DNA of 64,000 nt from Crambe crambe (GCA_963924555.1 OZ004589.1:5332001-5396000); one strand, 5' to 3'; shown: positions 12,901 to 26,557, counted from the stretch's first letter. Numbers and translations: made by a program. Notes: generated by a model from the sequence alone, not told the origin.

Positions 12901-15900
12901 AATTTTAAGGACAAGACACTGCGAACACAAGCATGATAATATGATCAGTAAGTGACACATAATTATGTGTAATTATTATTCAATAGTGTTATGTATGTTA
13001 CTACAGCTAAGCAAGATACAGATGGACTTTGTGCAATCCATCTTGCAGCAAAGTGTTCTGGACCAGATATTAACTTCAAGAAAACCTGTGAAGTTCTTGA
13101 GAGCTTAAGGTAGCTATCTGCATCCATACAATACATGTGATACAAGTAATAGAAACAATGATAGCTACGTACTAGACAGGTGAGCTTCTCATTGGCCAGC
13201 TATTGATTTCAAATGTCTGTAGAATAAGTAGAGACAGAATTTACACACAGGAACTACTGAACGAAGTAATATTCATGATTGTGGTAATTTCTAGGTAGCA
13301 CGTGGACAATAGCAAATCATTGATTTGTGCTAATCTAGTTTCAGTTCTGCCAAGATCAAGAAAGTCAGTTAAGCTACATAAAATTGATTTGCATGACACA
13401 TGCTTGGTCCTAATAAAATTGATATTAATGCCTACTGTACTGATACTCCACAGTCTCGGGTAGAAATTATGATGCATTCTTTTTGGCCACCTTTAGCTCT
13501 CAATAATGACTATAGGGCTGAAAATTTGACTATTCAACCAAATTTCAAGTTGTATTATTACAGCACTCTGGATATATTCCACACATGCAGACATGTAAAA
13601 TCTTTGACATTGTGTCGCGATGAAGATCTTCTCTCAATGGTCAACAGAGATGGTCAATCAGGAGTCAATTTTGCAATGAAACTTGGGAAGGCCAGAAGAG
13701 CAAATATGATTCTAGAAGTTTCCAAATGTAAAAATAATGTTATACACTAGCTAATACATATTTTGCCTCTATAACAGTTCCTGTTCATGCACATTTCTAG
13801 CTTAGCTTTTATCTCCTATATTATTATTTGCTATAGCTAGCCAATTGATGCCAGTGAGTTTATATTATGTACATAATCTTTTCAGGCAGAATTGCAGGAG
13901 AAATAGATGGTGAAGGGAACACTATTATTCACAATGCTATAGCAAGCAAAATATCGGCCCTTGACTTCAAAGAAATGATAACCCTGCTATTAAAATCAGA
14001 CCTTGACCTAACCAAGTATGTCCAAAAATTGTAATGAGCTCAGCTGTATCTTTGTATGCAAATGACTTTAGCTAGCTATATATTGAGAGTTCTCAATAAT
14101 TGCTAGCTATATGTATAAGACAACATAAAGTCGATCTGCTTTTAAACTAGTTACTATAATAAAATGAAAGACTTAAATTAAAAATAGCATGACTTTCAAC
14201 TTATTTTTTTTTCTACGAAGTACCACACAGTAGCTAGCTATGTCAATTCCAATAGGATGGCTTCTAAGTATAGCTACTATGTAGCCTGGGTACATGTGGA
14301 TGTACGTATGTATTTGTAACAGTCACATGTTGTGTTTGTGTTAATCCTATGATATAGGATTTTCAATGCTCGTAACAATGAGAAGAAAACTGCACTACAT
14401 ATGGTCCTGGAAACCAACCTACCTCTCCATATAGCCCTTCTGGTAAACTTGAAATTCAGTTCATGTAAGAATAATACACATATTTTACAGTCCTATAATA
14501 ATTATGTCATATAACCAACCACCTTAGTTATAATTTCAGATAGCATCAATTCTTTGGTCATTAAATTTATAGATTTTGATATTGGTGCAAGCTCTATAAA
14601 CCATGATAGAGGCTACATTGTAGACCTCAATGTGATGGATGGACAAGGAAAAACTGCACTGTGCCTTGCAATTGATCACAACAGTTCCTACGATATCATC
14701 AGAAGACTGTTCATGCGTGACAGGTACCTATTATGTATGATTGTCTATGTATGTAACTTTACTTTCTTTGTTCCTTCTTCCTCTTATCCCACTCCACTTT
14801 GCATGTCTCCTTTCCACAAGATCCTTAAGACCCCTCCCCTCCTAATACATAAGCTCCACTCATCTAAGACCTCTCCTCTCCACTCTTTCCTATAATTGGC
14901 TATGTACATACTAACTACACTTGTATTACAGCACTATATCTGACAATGGAAATATGCAATTAAGTTTGCCCCAGAGAACTGTTATTACAACTGATTTATG
15001 TGTAAGTTTTGTGGGAAAATCATTACAATCATGATAATCTAGCTAAAAGACATCCAATTATACACCTGGTACTATTATGGATATTATCGTTGTCATGTTC
15101 AAGAACCAAAAATGATTGTGATTTTACAAGGGATTTATTATTATACTTGAAAGTTTCCTGGTAATCAGTTTTAGTTAGTTTGCTGTGTTGTAGCTGATCT
15201 AGCCACCACAGATAAGGAAACTGTAAAACATTGAATCAGGTGTTGTGCTAGCTAGACTATTATAATTAAAGGCCAATGATATAAACAAAAATTACACTGA
15301 AGGAAATTGACTGATTTTACAACAAAAATATAGGAAGCAATTCTGAATGCTGCGATAAGTGTCAGACGAAAGGATGTCATAGAAATGATGTTAGTCAATG
15401 GAATGCAAGTCCACCACTCCATTCTTAAAAGGGTGATCATAGACTTGGAAGACAAGTAAGTATAACACCAAGGATTACAATGAGTTTTTCACTCACATCT
15501 GCATTATGAAGAGAGCTTGCATATTTGTTTGTGAGGCATGGTGAAGATATCTTGACACCACTAAGTGAAGTACTTACCTCAAATGATGGCAAAGAAATGG
15601 TATTATTCCACAAACTAATACGGAAAATGCCAGGTATGTAAGTTTGCATCATACAATTTCATTGGATGTCTACCAATATAGCTACGTATTAGTTCTAATG
15701 ACTATTGTGTTGATTACTATTGCAGATGTTGCCAAAGAAGCGTTAAATAGAAGTTATGATTTTTCAGATGATACCAGAGAATCTGAAATAGTGTATAACT
15801 ACAAGTTATTAGACAAGCATTATGAGCGGTGAGAAGCATATAACCACAATGAATAGCTATCATTATGACATATAATTACACTGAATACTTTTAAACATGC

Positions 15901-18900
15901 ATGATAATAAATATATAGATAGCTAGTTACTGTATTTAGTAAGTCTGATGTAGAGACATTATCCTTCAACTGCAACGACTTCTTGACACAATGATTAGAT
16001 CTCATTTTTCTTATGCTAATAGTAATGGTTGTCCTGATACTGAATCTCCAAATGCTTCAAGGAAAAGAAACACTCAATATATCATACCACATCCTATGGA
16101 AGTCATGGTTAGTTGATGGATATTTCTAACAAGCAATAGCTAGCAAATCAACTACCTACAGTTGCGTAACTAGGCTTGATTGAGGGGGGTTCACAAAGGG
16201 GGAAAAATATTGCATGCAGAAAAATTTTGACCTGGCCACACCCATTTTTGACTAACCACACCCATTTTGGAGAACTGCACCCACTACACAGCCAAAATAG
16301 TCTCGCAGGTCGGCCCGCGAGATACTCTATTGTACCTACAGACAGTAGTTTACAGAACAGTTGTCAAGCATAAGGTAGCGGCTCTGGAATAGCTAGTGGG
16401 TAAGAACAATAGGAACACTTGTTACCCAAGCCACAAATACTTCAAGCCACCACCTATCCCTGCCTGATGCAAGACAATTGTTCCACAAACTGCTGTATAA
16501 CCACTATGGCCATACTTCAGTGCATTGAGAGTTGGTGTTCACATGCAACCTGTGAACAATAGTAGTTATGCCCCTGACCTATATGGTACAACCAACTACA
16601 AAAACTGACAACTTGAGCAATTAAGCTGCCACAACCACAAGGTTGATAAAGGGTTACACAGTATCATTACATATGTCACAACAAATGATCGATGAACTTT
16701 GTGCGGGGACTTTGTGGGTACACTAACTTTCGTTGAGGATTTGATACTTAATTGTTAGCCATGAAGTCATCTATACTGCATTATAGCTATAGATACCGAA
16801 GATGTATGTAGCTCATTTCAAAATTACTAGCTATCCAGCGTAATATATCTCCAGATTGTATCCTTTCCTTATCATCACTTCTTTTTTTATACACACCACA
16901 TATGCACACGCATGCACACACGCACACACACACAGGTTGATAAGAAACGATTGGCTTTATTGGAACATCCAGTAGCACACGATTGGTTGCAGTACAAGTG
17001 GTTTGGTTTTGGCTTCATTCTCTACATCATCCAACTCCTCGCATACTTGTGCTTCCTCTGTTCGTTATCGGCACTAATTCAGGTTCTAAACCACCCGCTA
17101 GATGAAATTTGCAGTGAGTTTTAGTTGTGGGTACATACTTACATGCAATAAATTGTAACCCTACGTGCTATGTATAGCTAGCTAGCTATTAGGGCAAGAT
17201 TTCATACTCTGCATTCTAATAGGCATGATAATTATACCTGTATGAACTGAAAAAATGAACTGAAGAGCTATAGAATTGACAGCTGAATAGATACGTGTTC
17301 ACTTGCAATAACCTGTGCACCTTCATATATTATTGCAGGTTCAAATTCATCAAATTTTAACAACAATAGCACTGAAAATGATGGGAATGTTGGTAAGAAA
17401 CACATAGAGCTATGGGTATACTAGGTCATAGTAGTGAGTCATTTGACATTAGCTATAAGGCTCATTATGAATGCAAAAAAATTTCTTTCCAAAAAATCTG
17501 ACTGGATTTACTGCAGCCTCATATCAAACCAATCTCTATTATTGTCTATAACTAGTCAGCTGATATAGGGCTAACTCTGCCAGTGAGTCATGCAGTACTG
17601 CATTTATAACAACAGTGAAACTGAGGTATCTAAGTCCTTTAGCAGCTAATGAGTTTCGAAGTTTTAAACATATATCCCTCTCCTGTGTATAGCTATAGTA
17701 TATTTTATTGAAAATAAATGCATCTAACTGGGACATTTATCCACATCAAGATCTTTTGGATCAAAAAAGTAAAAAAAATTAGCTATCCTTTTAAAATTAT
17801 TTTGTTTCTGATAGAGACCATCCTTCGGACTGCAGCTGTCGTTATCACTGTCATCTTGTTATATCTCTTGGTGGATCTGTTGTTCATAATCATATTGTTT
17901 ATCCTCCAGTGGCATCAAAAGATATATATATTAAGAAATGTTCTGAGTAAGATGGTCCGTGTGCCTGCATTCATTTGCTCACTGGTTCTTGTAGTAACAT
18001 TATTTTTGGCTCCTGGCAATGGATGCCCGACTATATGGCAATTGCATATAGGATTATTCGCAGTCACATATGGATGGATCTACTTTATATTACTGACATC
18101 TAAGCTTCCATTAGTTGGAGTTTATACCATCATATACTCGACTATCACTATAACCTTCACCAAACTCATACTATTTGGTTTACTCTTAAGTTTGGGGACA
18201 TCTGTAGTATTTTCAATAATATTCTATGACTCCCAAAAACAGGTAAGTGGCTATGAAATATGCAGTTCAATAAATATCTTGTGTGCTTTTCCCAAAAGAA
18301 ATCACCATTTTTCCAATTTGGAAGTACTCTTTTGAAGGTGTTCACTATGACAACTGGAGAGCTTCAGTATGAAAGTATATATGACCTATCTTACAATGAT
18401 GTGAAGAGAGAAAACCCTTTGTCACCTGTCGGACAAATAAAGACGTTCCCTACAACTGCACAGATTGTATGGGTTGTCTTCATCATTCTTACACCACTTT
18501 TGCTCTCAAATATGCTGGTAACTTGGTTGTAACTACTGTTAATAGCTAATTCACTAAACTGACTCTATTTATATAGACTGGTCTAGCTGTTGGTGATGTG
18601 AAGGATATACAAGATAATGCAGATCTCACAAAAAAAGCAAAAAGGGTAATTATATGTAGCTACTATTGCGTGTGATAGATATTAAGTGAATAATATGGAG
18701 AGATAGCTATAGCTCACCATATTATTCATGGTTATAATATCACACCAAAATTGTAGCTATTTTACAGTCATAGTATCAACCTGCTGGCTGTACACATGCT
18801 AGGTAGCTACATGCATGCCTTCTGATGTTGGAAATACAAATTTCTGGATCAGTTTATAGCTGGCCACAATTAATTTTATTTCCATCATCATGCAGGTGAA

Positions 18901-20530
18901 GTGGGTGATTGACATTGAGAATCTAGTTCCAGCCAAGAGCAGAAATTTGTTTTGCAAGTGCTACAGAAAGATTGCCGGCTGGATGGATTATCCATTTATT
19001 ACTAAACACCTTGAAGCCAGCAAGAAGATCATTGAAGATTTGCAATCCTATAAAAAGGTAGTGTAGCTGCATATTAGCTAAACTCTTTAAGTTATGCATA
19101 ATTATGATCCATCTATTATAGCTATATAGCTGGCCCCATTCTCCTCAAGTGAACACTGATATCTTCTAGATGGATCTTTGGATCTTATTGCCATCTTATT
19201 GCCAATTGCCAATTGTGGGGGAGGGGGGGAGGAGGAGAGGGAGGGAGGGTGGAGGGGAGTTATAAAACCATTATGTATTCTGATCATAATAATTATCACA
19301 ACAGTATCATCATGAAATGTTATGTAATCATTACAGAAAAGAGAGAGTGAAATAGAGGACATTAGGAATGGACTCTCTCCATCCATTCAAAGCAGAGATA
19401 AAACTGAGACCACGGACACTACCGATGTGGAGAAAACTGTATTGAATTGTGAAATAAAAATAGAGGAGTTCAAGGTACAGCTTGTTAATTGGAACAGAGT
19501 CTCCATGCTGTTTTAATGTGATAGTCCTTAATTACCCTGTTTTCAATTCTTAAAAATATGCTTTGGTGAAGAAGTCAGATTATCTCTAGCTACATCAAGT
19601 TTTCATGGTCAACTGCTATGAAGAATGCAGTGCTCAAAATTTAATTAAAAATTTCTAACCAAACTGATTTGTCAAATTTTTAGAAACCATTCAATATTAT
19701 AAGGAGAAAAAAAAGAAAAAAAACATTTCTGTGAAATGGAAGGAAAAAATGTAGGGATGACCATTGCTCAAAAAGATGGAAGGATGGAAATGGGATCAAT
19801 CTTTATTCTGTATATCCAGCCAACAATCCCTACATATATGTCGAGTATAGCTTCAATGGACGTATAATTATGTAGGGATTGTTGGCTGGATATACTAAAT
19901 AGATTGACCCCATTCCCATCCTACCCTTGTTTCTTTATTCTTTCTTCTTTCTTTTTTTTTTTTTTTTTTTTTTTCATTTCATGGAAATATTTTTTCCCTT
20001 CATGGAAATATTTTTTTCCCCTGGTATTTTTTTCTCTTTCTCTCCCCCAAGCTGAGCATAATGGAACTTAATTACCTTAATATATTATTACTTTACTAAA
20101 CTTATTATCTGATAAGTCATGGATAATCAACCACTCACTCAGTGGTGGGTTGCCCCTCTTTTGCAAGAGGAAGACAAACTTCAATTTTGGCCTGACAATG
20201 TCAAATGTCAGACCATTAATTTGAACACTGTGAATGTATACCAAAGACACCTAGTCTCACTCCTAGCAAGGCTAGGGAATGTATGCCAAACTGAGACTTC
20301 ACAGTGCTGGCCTGATATTCGACCAAATTGGACAAAGACACCTAGTCTCACTCCTAGCAGGGCTAGGGCACACCACCAAAGTTGAAATTTTATTTTCCTG
20401 TTGGCCTAGCTAATTCTTTGTTGCAGTGTTATTTTTGTGTATACAGCTATTACATAATGAAAACCTGAAGAAGATGAAAGATGAACTTAAGAAAGACTTA
20501 CTGGCTGAAATAAATCCAGAATCAAATTAG
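9971..20530 (+). CDS. Gene B: TRPA-like ankyrin-repeat cation channel, complete
   Basis: Predicted tetrameric plasma-membrane cation channel subunit of about 1234 aa. Exons: 9971-10018, 10076-10295, 10348-10444, 11408-11526, 11865-11973, 12077-12183, 12250-12355, 12420-12511, 12571-12673, 12751-12848, 12900-12947, 13007-13109, 13564-13727, 13886-14015, 14358-14464, 14573-14723, 14932-15001, 15334-15455, 15512-15633, 15726-15828, 15954-16107, 16936-17113, 17339-17392, 17815-18242, 18299-18517, 18577-18645, 18896-19057, 19337-19474, 20447-20530. All junctions close in frame without stops. About 15 ankyrin-type repeats cover residues 45-660 (e.g. GMTPLHIACKENMKANVQIL). A pre-S1 linker follows, then S1 (exon 22), S2-S5 (exon 24), the pore TMTTGELQYE plus S6 (exon 25) and TGLAVGDVKDIQ (exon 26). 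The C-terminus is charged and helical. Similarity to animal TRPA in the S1, pore and post-S6 motifs makes the family assignment strong; ligand and ion selectivity are unknown. Exons 11, 16 and 21 are the least certain and were placed by comparison with gene D. Confidence 0.9.
11547..11783. mobile_element. MITE with CAGAGGTGGAGGAA inverted ends, gene B intron 4
   Basis: The 237-bp segment starts CAGAGGTGGAGGAA and ends with its exact inverse, and its interior is rich in G runs. The CAGAG termini recall hAT elements, but no clean 8-bp target duplication is visible. It sits between exons 4 and 5 and does not touch coding sequence. Confidence 0.6.
16936..18645 (+). other. Gene B channel core: S1-S6, pore and TRP-like helix exons
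   Basis: Exon 22 (16936-17113) encodes the pre-S1 motif LALLEHPVAHDWLQYKWFGF and S1. A 54-nt exon (17339-17392) encodes the S1-S2 extracellular loop with NSS and NST glycosylation sequons. Exon 24 (17815-18242) carries S2 to S5, including the S4-S5 segment KLPLVGVYTIIYSTITITF, which follows the TRPA pattern of a G-V/I-Y/F turn and then T-F-x-K. Exon 25 (18299-18517) has the pore loop MTTGELQYE and S6 ending LLLSNML. Exon 26 (18577-18645) starts TGLAVGDVKDIQDNA, the post-S6 helix typical of TRPA. In human TRPA1, as recalled, the filter position after G is Asp; here it is Glu. Confidence 0.9.
19702..20022. mobile_element. Palindromic MITE in gene B intron 28
   Basis: Copy of a foldback family also present at 24598-24838 and 60795-61081. 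Outer arms carry ATGTAGGGATGACC, and the inner arms share TATCCAGCCAACAATCCCTA in both orientations. A poly-T run of about 25 degrades the right arm. Gene D intron 28 lacks it. Confidence 0.75.
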
Positions 20531-20709
20531 TGTGCTCAATACTGAGATCAGAGTAACATGCCTCTGTTAGTTTTTATTGCTACAGTGTATTTTATCTTTT
20601 AAAAAGTTATTAAAGTCAGACGCGATCACGTGCGATCACGCGATTTACTACGACTACGCATGCGCAATGAAATATAGTGCAGATCTGCTGACCGGCGCTA
20701 TCAATTAGC
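20531..20709 (+). promoter_or_regulatory. Short spacer between genes B and C, with ATTAAA and NRF-1-like motif
   Basis: Only 179 bp separate the gene B stop from the gene C ATG. ATTAAA at 20609-20614 could be the gene B polyadenylation signal. The gene C promoter must lie here or in gene B. CpG-rich sequence with two GATCACG motifs and GACTACGCATGCGCA (20652-20666) resembles the gene A promoter. No TATA box is evident. Confidence 0.5.
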
Positions 20710-23700
20710 ATGGAAGTCCAAGACTCTACTCCACCTTTGTTCTATCAGACCGTAGAGGTACGTAACAACTGGTCTAGCCAGCTAATTTATCTTAGGCTAC
20801 AGCATGCACATCATGCTATAATCTTGGGCGCTTAGGCAGACAGGAATTATGCAAATGCTGTTTTGTGAGCTTGCATTTCAACACTTGGTCTCACTCTTCA
20901 GCCTACACATTGTGAAACTTCACTCCACAGCCTGAAATCTTAAGTCTAGTCTGGCTGTAAAAACTGTACAAGTATATAGCTAGTCTGTGGTGGATTGTGA
21001 TGAAAAAGTAACACTGTGCCATAGTGGAAACAGGTACTAGCTACCTAGCTAGCTATGGTGACACAATCCAACAGTTACGGCACACACTCCACACCTTAAC
21101 ACTGTACTGTAGTGGAGACAGGTACTAACTATGGTGACACAAAGGGCATGGCAATTATTAGCAAACTAAATTGAATCTTTGGAAATATGGTAGCTACAAC
21201 TGAGGGGCCATGTAGAATGAGAATCTAAATCTTATAGGTAATTATTTGAGCATAATCTGCAAGAACCTAGTTAGCTACTTAGGAGCAGCAATAAAAATAT
21301 TTTTTATAAAGTTTTTAGAGAAGAAAAAGTATGAAGAAGCCTTGCACATAGTAGAAGAGAGCTGCAATGATCCAATTTTAATTAAAGCCAGAGATGAAAG
21401 ACTTGGTTTCGTTGAGAGGTCTTTTCAGTATAGGTACCATCGTATTAAAAGGACAGGGTTCACTCTGCTACATTATGCTGTCTTATACAAAAGAGTTGAT
21501 ATGATAAGAATTTTGATCCAGAATGGTGCAGGTATAGCCTATATATAAAGTAGCTAATTGCATGCATTGCTACAATTAGCTATTATTATTACTTTTTGAT
21601 TTCTTGTAAAGATGCATTCCTGGAGGATAGTGATTCACATTTGAATGCTTTGCATTTTGCTTGTATATGTGGAACAGAAGAAATTGTGGACTCACTACTA
21701 CATTCACTAACGTATGAAAGTTTGAATATAATAATTATTAGCAAACTAACTTTATTAATTTAAAAGGGAGCAGAAATGCAGAGAGTTGGTTAATAAGCCA
21801 AATGCATATGATTGGACTCCACTCAAGTTTGCGTCAGAAAGCAAGAATGAAGCAGTAGTTAAGATCCTTCTGGATAGTGGAGCAGGTATAGTGGTTGAAG
21901 TCTCACTTAGATGGAGAGAGGGAAGGTTCTACAGGAATGGTGTGATAATTAGACAACTGTGAGTGTTTGTGACATCGTGTGCAATATCGTGAGCTACGTA
22001 GCTCATCTAGTGCCATTATTGCATATCATGTTTCATTCTACACCATTTGAGAGTGTAGGCCATGGTGTAAACAAGGCTTTAAGTGTTTTAAAGGTGTTAT
22101 CATGTAATGAGATGGTGAAGGAGGATTGAAGAAAAACTGGCAACCCAAGTGACCCCGTAACCCACCAGCTGAGTTTGAACCCGCAGCATCTGACTTTAGC
22201 CGTCATAGCCACAGGACCCAACCGAATGAGCCACCAGGCACCCAGGAACCAGCTCTCTCCAATCCACCTTATATACTGCATTGGTGGTACTGCAATACTG
22301 CAGTCTCACACCAGTGCAAGCCACTTAGTATGTGCCGTCAGAATCCCGCTAGGGATCGACCGGAAACATCTCTCTATCAAGAGAGAAGCCATACTAGTAG
22401 ACCCTCTGAAAATTCACAAACGATGGTTATCTCTCATCTAAGCATGTTTTAAAGGTGTTATCATGTAATGAGATGGTGAAGGAGGATTGAAGAAAAACTG
22501 GCAACCCAAAACATGCTTAGATGAGAGATAACCATCGTTTGTGAAGGCTTTAAGTGATTGAGCTGGCACGCCATTGTACAGCATGCTAGGTGTCAATGAT
22601 TATTCTCATGAGTTAGTGGACTACAATCGTACCATTAATTGACTATAATATTATATTAATGAGACAAATTTGATTTAGATCCTAGTGCCTGTGACGAGGA
22701 TCAGCACAGAAATGCTTTGCATCTAGCTGCAAGTCTCTCATCTCCAGAGGTTGTGAAAGATATCTTAACTCCACGTCAAGATCAAACGTAAGGAGGTCTA
22801 TGTAGTTGAATATATTGTATTCCAAGCTCCACCTTTTTATCAAAAGGGAAAAGGCTTCTTCAAAGAGAAGGAACCCTACACTGTTGCTAAAACAAGAATT
22901 GTGTACTTTAATTATGCCATTAATGAATTTCACTGTAAAGAGTTAATTATAAGAGCAAGGGTATGCAATTTACATACACCTTACAATTTATAGAGTTGCA
23001 TTCCTCTGATATGTAGTACAGACTTTCATTTTTAGAGTGTGTACATGGAAGATTACTATACTTCTATAATACACATGCATTGAGGGTTAAAATTGATGTA
23101 CTCATAGCCAGCTAATGCTCCTTCACAAGATTAATATTATAGAAAACTGGATATCAATGGAGGTGATAGCGAGGGAATGACAGCATTACACTTTGCTTGT
23201 AAAAACAGCATGAAAGCTAATGTCAAGATATTGCTGGACAATGGAGCTGGTGAGTATAATAATCATTCTTACTAGCATAATTTTGTATACACATAATACA
23301 CAGATCACACTGTGACTAATCAAAGAGGACAATTACCACTTGAATTGGCTATTCTAAATGGAGCAGAAGAATGCGCTCTCATACAGTTATCTACAAAATC
23401 ATTGTAATTATTATAACTAGTCTGAGTTGGCCAAGCACTCACCTGCTTGATTTATTTTATGCATTAAGCACCATGGACCAGCTGGAACCACTACTAAAGG
23501 TAGCTGTCTACCTCGATAGACCAAAAATTGTACTGGCCATTCTTTCTGGAAATGACCCATGTAAGTTATAAAGTCATCAGAAGCAAAAAAATTACTAGTC
23601 TAAGAGGCCATTCTTTTATTGTATTTGTTGGGAGACTATTAAACAGAAGTGTTTTTGTAGTTGTAGTTGTTGTTGTTGTTTTTGTTGTTGTTGTTGTTGT

Positions 23701-26522
23701 TGTTGTTTTGTTGTTGTGGTTGTTGTTAATAATAGTAATAATTTACTATTATCATCATATATAGTGTATGTGATGGAAGGCAACACTCTATTGCACCAAA
23801 TAGTGAGAAGTGATGTGTATTCTGATGAAGAATTTACCAAAGTTGTGAACAAGCTTGGAAAATCATGGTGTGAAATTAATAGTCACTGTGATACAATAAG
23901 CTGCCATAGGATATAAAATGTGTCATGAATTTCGTGCTTAAAACACACAAAGGAACACTTAAATTTTTATTAAAAAATATTATGCCATGAAAATTTCACA
24001 CTAAATAATAATTTTTCAATAGCATTGAGTTTGAAGATGGAGAAAACAGGACCCCTATAATGCTAGCAGCTTCACTGAACAAGTTTAAGCAATTGGATAT
24101 ACTAATAAAAGCATACACAAGTGAGCTGAAGCATTGTGGCAGTCCAAAATCACTTTTCATATTTCCATTATGCAATTTCAGGTATGTTTCCCTACTATCA
24201 ACTTGAACTTAATCATGAAGATTACTATCATAAAATGATCAGTGAGTTCCTAACCATGCATCTGTTATTATGTACCTTTCATTGTGAATATCGTAGCTAA
24301 ACAAGATATAGATGGTAACTGTGCAATTCATCTTGCTGTGAAGTGTAGTGGACCAGACAGTGACTTCAAGAAAACATGTGAAGTACTTGAAAATATAAGG
24401 CAAGTTTGCAATAGAATCAAATAGAATATACCCATAAACTTAATCAAAGATGGTTGACTGAATAGTCAGCCCGTTACCATCATAATGTCTACTAGGGAAA
24501 TGCGAAGCATTGTGTGGTGATCACGCATGCTCATCACAGAAATAGACTGCTGCTGTAACAATGTAATTAGGACGTACAATAATAATAAGGGAAAAAACAT
24601 TTCAATGAAATGAAAAAAAAATGTAGGGATGACACATTGCTCGAAAAAGTAAAGAAACAAGTTTAATGAAGGTTGGAAATGGGATCAATCTTTGTTCTGC
24701 ATATCCAGCCAACAATCCCTACATATGCGTACATTACTGTGAAGCTACCTGACGTATAATAATGTAGGGATTGTTGGTACTTTTCGAACAATGGTCATCC
24801 CTACATTTTTTCCATTTTCATGGAAATATTTTTTCCCTTACTTGTTCCTGGTATTTTTTTCTCTCTTTATGGTTTTATGTACGTACGCTTTAGAATGTGT
24901 ATGCAGGAACAGAAGCTTCTTGAGATGTAGCTATAGTTCTCCAATAGCATAGCAGCCAAATGATTATTTATCAGCTTGAAATGTTGAGCTAGTTAGTTGG
25001 ACGTTGAGAATGCTGATGAATTTGAAATAGAGTCTACTGGTAATGAATCTAAAATCCCCGAGTTGTATATAGCATGCACATAATTATAGATCTAGTTAGC
25101 TAGCTGAGTAATATTATAATTATTGGATATCAAATACATATGCATGCGTATTATAGAAAAAATGGCTTCCAAGAATTAAGTTAGTTGAGTGCTGTGCTTG
25201 TAATGTCTCCTTTTTCATCGACTCTTTCGAGGATTGACGAGTACAAAAGATCGTAGCTGGTAGAATTTGGAGTAGTAGAAATCATAGCTGTAGCTTGAGT
25301 GTTTTGAGAGATATGGTTGAAGAAGAATAGAGAAGAAGAAGACTCCAGCGACTTACCTGCTTGCCGTATTTCTGAAACAGTAAGCTCCCTGGTCCTGAAA
25401 CTTGGTCTGCACATTGTAGTAGGCTCTAGTAGGTTGGATAATCATTCACAGTAGCTTTTATTAAGTCTAAGGGGTGGAACTAGAATTTCACATGCCGCCA
25501 TCTGTGTCATCCCTACTGCTCTCTCTGGTATTTTTTTATACATCTGCATTATGAGGGTGAAGGGTCATCATCACTGTTAGGGAATCGCAAATTACCATAA
25601 TTATGTATGTATCCATTATTTTTATAGACATGACGAGAACTTTAAAATTTGCCATCTTCAAAATCCCCTTTGCGTGCTGAATAGTGACACTCTATCAGGA
25701 TTAAATTTTGCTCTGAAGCTGGGGAAGCCCAGAAAAGCCAATATAATCCTGGAAGTTTGTAAAGGTATACAGTGTGTTTGATGAAGACAGTGTTTATTAC
25801 AGTGCATGTGTTATAACTACTGTACACAACTCACTAATTCTAATGGGATCTTATTCGAGAAGAATTCAAATTCTGTCATAGCTAATTATCACGATACACC
25901 ATGGTCAATAATGCTGTGATTAATTTTTATAGGCAAGGGTGCAGGAGAGATAGATGGCAAAGGATGCACTATCATTCACAATGCTATTGATAGCAAGATG
26001 CCAGCCATTGAGTTTGAAAAAATGATAGCCTTGCTCATGCAATCAAACCTTGACCTAGCCAAGTAAGATGTGCTAGCTTTGGAAGAACTAAGAAATGATG
26101 AAGTTAATGATTATAGCTGATATTTGTCTGTCATGCGTTTTCATGAGATCCACAACTGTCCTATGAAATTTTTTTTTATGGTATTCAGGATTTTTAACAC
26201 TCCCAACCATGAACATAAGACGCCACTACATATGGCAATGGAAGCCAAGTTACTGCTTCATGTTTCTCACCTAATAGACCTGAAAAATGATTCAGGTATG
26301 TTAGTCTCTGCTAAATCATTATTATTGATGTCTGTTATCATTGCTCTTCATAAAATGCTTGCTCAGATGGCAGCTATATTGTAGATGTCAATGAAATTTA
26401 TGATGAAGGAAAGAGTGCCCTGTATTTCGCTATAGAGCATAACTGTTCATACAGTATCATCCAAAAAATGATTTTGCGTGGCAGGTACATATACGTATAT
26501 AATGATTTTCATCTCTCCATGT

Positions 26523-26557
<35 letters not shown>

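Noticed and set aside
13400-13563. Upstream part of the 116-codon frame as gene B coding
   Set aside because: Comparison with gene D exon 13 and a good acceptor place the exon start at 13564; the upstream part does not match D.
22120-22290. A functional tRNA gene on the minus strand
   Set aside because: Box A-like and box B-like motifs are present, but I could not fold a clean cloverleaf, and the segment lies within an insertion with 13-bp target duplications.
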